A stretch of DNA of 64,000 nt, taken from Anticarsia gemmatalis (taxonomy: Eukaryota; Arthropoda; Insecta; Lepidoptera; Erebidae). The stretch is from assembly GCF_050436995.1 (NCBI RefSeq), contig NC_134757.1:3050501-3114500 (forward strand), written 5' to 3'. Made by a program: the position numbers and the translations under genes. Positions 61,201 through 64,000 of this stretch are shown piece after piece (positions within the stretch are counted from its first letter, which is position 1; each line of letters begins with the position of its first letter). Under the pieces are notes generated by a model that saw nothing but the letters and a program-made list of their open reading frames with translations, was not told the DNA's origin and did not search any database.

Positions 61201-64000
61201 GTGGACGGTTGATGACATGTAGCACCCATCATACAGTTCCATGTATTTTTCAGCGGTTGTTCTAGCGTATTCGTTAAATTACGGCATGTCAACAAACTCT
61301 CCAGATGTGATAGCTCTCAGAATCACAGCAAATCTGCGTATTAAGTGTTCATCTAATGCAATGATCATCTTTGAATCGATCTTGGATTAGTTTTTACGTG
61401 GATGCAATAACTCTTGATGGCCTTCTCCTCTAGCAGACCACTTTTTGTAGTCGAGACGATACGCTATGTGTAAAAATTATTCCATCACATTTATGAAATG
61501 CATGCATAAAATGATGATAATCCGGACATGATGGCATGTAACTTATTCATTTATGTGGTCTTAGCCAAACACATGTAGCAGGCCGCATTGACTTCGCTTC
61601 TTTGTACACATCTATACAAATTTTGCCCTCAATCATCGTCATCATTAACTGGTGACTAATTTCATGTCTATTTTGAGGGAACGAGAGCTGCAATTTTGTT
61701 ATCCGTAACGAAAGTTTCAATATCCATAGCAGTTTTTTCCTTTATGACAACTTCTTTGATTGCTTTCGAAAAACTAAACTGGACTGGAGGGTAATACATA
61801 GGTGAGTAGGGTTTTGGATTCACCCATACGGTATCACCGTCAGCTACTATTAACTACGGTATCACTTTCATGCCCGCATAAATGTGATGGAATAATTTTT
61901 ACACATAGCGTATCGTCTCGACTACAAAAAGTGGTCTGCTAGAGGAGAAGGCCATCAAGAGTTATTGCATCCACGTAAAAACTAATCCAAGATCGATTCA
62001 AAGATGATCATTGCATTAGATGAACACTTAATACGCAGATTTGCTGTGATTCTGAGAGCTATCACATCTGGAGAGTTTGTTGACATGCCGTAATTTAACG
62101 AATACGCTAGAACAACCGCTGAAAAATACATGGAACTGTATGATGGGTGCTACATGTCATCAACCGTCCACAAATTGTTGATTCACGGAGGGGACATAAT
62201 TGCAGTAAATGCTATTGTACCAATTGGAAGTCTTTCGGAAGAAGCTTCGGAGGCCCAAAACAAAGATTATACGAGGTTTAGAGAACACCATTCGAGGAGG
62301 AGTAGTACGATTTTGTGATTTCTAAGAACGTTTTGGTGTAAGCATAAAAAATATTATAAATTACACTTGTTATAGTCATACTTAAGCATTTAAATGTATC
62401 ATAAACAAAATATTTTTTTTGAAAATTTTGACGATTTTTAGAAAAAAAATCGCAAGTGATGCCGCGATATAAAGTATGTCAAAAATTCACAAATAAATAG
62501 TACTATATCAGTGTGCAAGGATATAACGGCCAACCTTGCGATTCCAGAGATATTCTCATTTTTCATGTCAGCTCCATACAAAATTTTCTTTAAAAAATTA
62601 TAACTCTTCCATTTGTGCATACAATTAGTTCATATGACATTTTATAGAACAGTAATGATCAGCAGAATACATTTCCATCAAAAAAAATAACATTCACGAC
62701 ATCGAGATTCTATGTCTTCTACAGCCGATTTTCGATCCACCGTGCGGCGGCCGTGTATACAGGAACAGTAATAGCCCTCGAGGCTTTGTCTTCCCTGCAA
62801 TGCCGGATTTATTAGTAGATATGTATAATAGCGTTTTGCTCTTATGTGACGGGACTGTATTCTGCCTCGTATTAAACATGCACATCAACTTGACGGATTT
62901 AGTCTGATTGGGTTTACAAAAATACCACGGAATGATATTTTAACTTACTGAGCGGTCGTTTAGTAATTAGGAAAAATAGTCAACTTAAAATATGATTTTC
63001 ATTTTACTAATTATTTCCATTTTCCCATTATTGTGAATCAAAATAACTACACAATATTAAATATGATTGCAAACACTATCATTTAAAAAGGTTTTGGTTT
63101 ATGTTCGCGACTTTTAAAAAATCGGGTAAAAAACGCCCGATGTTCTTTACTAATTTCCTTTGTATTTAAAAGAAATACTGTTATTTGTATTGTGGACTTT
63201 GGTACGACTACGGAGTGTCACATGATTTTTACGAATATTTCTACGTATAAGTAATTTTATGATCCGTTTTTCGTGTAGCGATTAACGACTAGTCTGAAAC
63301 GATCTATGAATCAAAAAGTCCACATTAATGCCAACTAATAGACTAGTTTTTTCTTTGAATCAGAATCATGAATATTTCCGTCATCAATGAAGGCATTTTC
63401 TCAAAATATTATTGTATCTACAAAAACAAGGAAATGGTTTTCTAGGAAACCTTGAGTCACTTGTACTTACATAAGTATATTTGGAACAAAAGCAGTCAGA
63501 CATATGTATAGGTACTTATTATGTGTAATAGTGTTTTAACGAGCATATAAAATGGATATGTAAAATTCACAATAGAAGTTTTAAGAAAATAATTAACAAG
63601 ACTGTCTTAACACCTATTATAACTGCAGTCTAGAATGATCAAATATATAATGTTTTCTAATTTCTATACACACTACGTTTAAATATATTTACGTATTATT
63701 GAAAATTGGTATATATTTTTTTAAATCCCTTATCAATTTAATCCCGTTTTTTTAAGGTTCATATTGGCTTTAAGACCAGCATTAAAAAAAATTACATCTT
63801 TATTATTACTACCTACCCTACCTTTACCTAAATGAATGAATGATTTAATTTTAATTATTTCTTGTTTTGTTGTACAGCTGCTGACGCCAAGCACTCGGCC
63901 ATCGATGCTTTGGACAAGGAGCTGAACAAGGTGTCCCTCGCCGCCGGTGAAGCATGTGACGCCGCCAACAAAGCCGTCGCTGACGGCAAGAAGGTCGTTG
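43286..64000 (+). CDS. LEA-like / amphipathic helical protein, 5' part of gene
   Basis: Partial gene running off the window. Exons 43286-43304, 59506-59685 and 63878-64000 (continuing) join in phase with GT-AG borders. The protein begins MFSGIAGAFRSIGEKTASLF and continues as an Ala/Lys/Glu/Val-rich series of short amphipathic helices (KAQEAAHVVEEQVKKAGEVI, later LDKELNKVSLAAGEACDAAN). There is no signal peptide or membrane span. The spaced Ala/Lys repeats resemble late-embryogenesis-abundant-like or lipid-surface-binding helices; I do not recognise the specific gene and assign no function. ATG choice: first ATG of a 7-codon first exon with an AACAAA leader. The first intron is 16.2 kb and the second 4.2 kb, both full of mobile DNA. 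Confidence 0.75.
44915..44922 (+). repeat. Left 8-bp target-site duplication (hAT-type)
   Basis: ATCACGAT immediately precedes the CAGGGGTG terminus and is repeated exactly at 47102-47109 after the CCTCTG terminus. An 8-bp duplication is the hAT signature. Confidence 0.85.
44923..47101. mobile_element. Non-autonomous hAT-type element carrying LINE ORF1 sequence
   Basis: 2179 bp in intron 1 of the LEA-like gene. Short imperfect terminal inverted repeats (CAGGGGTGTATTTA at left; right end reads CAGAGGCGTATTTT inverted) and a perfect 8-bp target duplication ATCACGAT identify a hAT-family insertion. Subterminal GGGGCGGCCTA words repeat at 44963-45010. There is no hAT transposase; instead the interior carries a degraded ORF1 from an R1-like LINE and other GC-rich sequence. 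Confidence 0.85.
46027..46955 (+). pseudogene. R1-clade LINE ORF1 fragment, degraded
   Basis: Translating in shifting frames gives DKSAIQLADTILTNYQAVVE...SLKDC then a stop; later RQYATKENLARQALNHRLQA and a Pro/Ala-rich linker; then AVIITLEAAKSGTT, a stop, KDVIGVAKAKINLANNEIVR, VAATGAQMFELPGVAGAGKA and EDTVRVSRHTKTA, a stop, LSITGLDDSASPEKV. This pattern matches gag-like ORF1 proteins of R1/TRAS-type LINEs. Several stops and frameshifts are present, and the downstream zinc knuckles and ORF2 are missing. It sits wholly inside the hAT-type element. Confidence 0.75.
47102..47109 (+). repeat. Right 8-bp target-site duplication (hAT-type)
   Basis: ATCACGAT, identical to 44915-44922, directly after the element's CCTCTG end. 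Confidence 0.85.
47110..54851. other. Intron 1 of LEA-like gene, no gene seen
   Basis: 7.7 kb of AT-rich intronic DNA. Open frames are short, lack recognisable domains and lie on both strands. No mobile-element termini were resolved here by eye, although older decayed repeats are likely. Intron enhancers could be present but cannot be called. Confidence 0.5.
56255..56312 (+). other. Candidate captured first exon inside TIR element (copy 2)
   Basis: ATG plus 18 codons (MVKHVEVHGVLCTCTSGSK) ending AAAG before GTACCT. Length and donor are the same as in copy 1; the four base differences give N/K, G/E, I/L and M/T. The source gene is not recognised. Confidence 0.35.
56583..56796 (+). mobile_element. 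LINE 3'-end insertion within TIR element copy 2
   Basis: About 214 bp absent from copy 1, where GTACGTACC runs directly into TACGACGCG. It ends CCTAAATGAATAAATG then ATTTGATTTTGATTTTGA, a TTTTGA-repeat tail typical of CR1/L2-like LINE 3' ends. A short TACC is present on both sides as a possible target duplication. It inserted after the two copies separated. Confidence 0.75.
57022..59347. other. Intron 1 of LEA-like gene (3' part), no gene seen
   Basis: About 2.3 kb of AT-rich DNA before exon 2. Two overlapping opposite-strand open frames of about 100 codons near 58377-58894 show no domain, no conserved-looking composition and no splice context. Nothing else recognised. Confidence 0.5.
59348..59400. 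repeat. Near-perfect palindrome, 26-bp arms, 1-nt spacer
   Basis: 59348-59373 and 59375-59400 are reverse complements around G59374 with one mismatch (G59358 against A59390). About 105 bp upstream of the exon-2 acceptor of the LEA-like gene. Confidence 0.88.
59868..59915. repeat. Perfect palindrome, 20-bp arms, 8-nt spacer
   Basis: CATATTCGATGTATAGAATA at 59868-59887 is the exact reverse complement of 59896-59915; the spacer is GCAGCTGT. In intron 2 of the LEA-like gene. Confidence 0.9.
61054..61353 (-). pseudogene. Transposase-like fragment, left arm copy
   Basis: The minus-strand frame reads DEHLIRRFAVILRAITSGEF, VDMP, an in-frame stop, FNEYARTTAEKYMELYDGCY and on to GSLSEEASEAQNKDYTRFRE then HHSRRSSTIL. 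This looks like the C-terminal part of an insect transposase-type protein I cannot name. Frame reading continues poorly into the spacer (IEGKICIDVYKEAKSMRPAT), with further stops, so the ancestral gene ran in this direction. Non-functional. Confidence 0.6.
62019..62318 (+). pseudogene. Transposase-like fragment, right arm copy
   Basis: Mirror image of 61054-61353 with the same internal stop and one amino-acid change (HGGD instead of HGVD). It shares the decayed state exactly, so the stop pre-dates the inverted duplication or was spread by conversion between the arms. Confidence 0.6.
62745..63877. other. Intron 2 of LEA-like gene, 3' part
   Basis: About 1.1 kb of AT-rich intronic DNA. Near 63826-63860 a CCTAAATGAATGAATGATTT stretch followed by AATTTTAATT resembles a LINE 3'-tail relic like the one at 56770-56796. 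Exon 3 starts after the TGTACAG acceptor at 63871-63877. Confidence 0.5.

Larger units (their letters stand above)
60628..62744. mobile_element. Foldback element with near-identical 868-bp inverted arms
   Basis: Arms 60628-61495 and 61877-62744 are inverted copies with no length difference: mirror coordinates sum to 123372 throughout. I found only three or so base differences (position 4 of the terminus, an A/G near 60750, and a T/G giving HGVD versus HGGD). A 381-bp unique spacer (61496-61876) separates them. Outer ends read CACTGTGGATCGAAAATCGG and its inverse with one change. CGGCG occurs next to both ends (or GTGCGGCG if the ends are counted shorter). Both arms hold the same broken transposase-like frame. 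Lies in intron 2 of the LEA-like gene. Confidence 0.92.

Overview
This is an arthropod nuclear genome window, almost certainly a moth (Lepidoptera), possibly noctuoid. It is AT-rich, its genes are split into many GT-AG exons, and its repeats are typical of Lepidoptera: tRNA-derived SINEs, short non-autonomous Helitrons, TIR MITEs and an intact non-LTR retrotransposon. All gene models below were joined by hand from splice signals and reading frame. The two multi-exon models that lie fully inside the window with many exons both close exactly in frame (679 aa and 1316 aa).

Layout. 349-5498: a complete non-LTR retrotransposon (two ORFs, endonuclease/RT/RNase H, poly(A), 17-bp target-site duplication), inserted about 240 bp upstream of the next start codon. 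5752-17823 (+): an 11-exon gene for a predicted nuclear-envelope KASH protein of KASH5/CCDC155 type (degenerate EF-hand module, coiled coils, a ladder of TQT motifs, one C-terminal membrane span and a short lumenal tail). Its introns hold SINEs, MITEs, a Helitron and a 2-kb TIR element. 17824-28865: intergenic DNA with repeats, a Helitron and candidate Su(H) sites. 28866-30891 (+): a three-exon bHLH-Orange repressor ending in WRPW, best matched to hairy. 33105-42537 (-): a 16-exon gene for the centriolar-satellite/ciliary protein CEP131 (AZI1; Drosophila dilatory), with a near-perfect RFX X-box about 100 bp upstream of its start codon. 43286-64000 and beyond (+): the first three exons of an unrecognised Ala/Lys/Glu-rich helical (LEA-like) protein. 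Its 16.2-kb and 4.2-kb introns contain a hAT-type element carrying part of an R1-like ORF1, a second copy of the 2-kb TIR element, and a foldback element with two near-identical 868-bp arms.

Themes. Two of the genes serve microtubule-linked structures (a LINC/dynein-adaptor candidate and CEP131), but nothing in the sequence shows that they are co-regulated. The most unusual findings are the KASH5-like protein with a TQT (LC8-type) ladder, the near-perfect foldback, the hAT/R1 chimera, the TIR elements carrying a CpG-rich promoter-like block with a candidate first exon, and several perfect inverted duplications with spacers of 1-8 nt. No CRISPR array, functional tRNA, rRNA or prokaryotic feature was seen.
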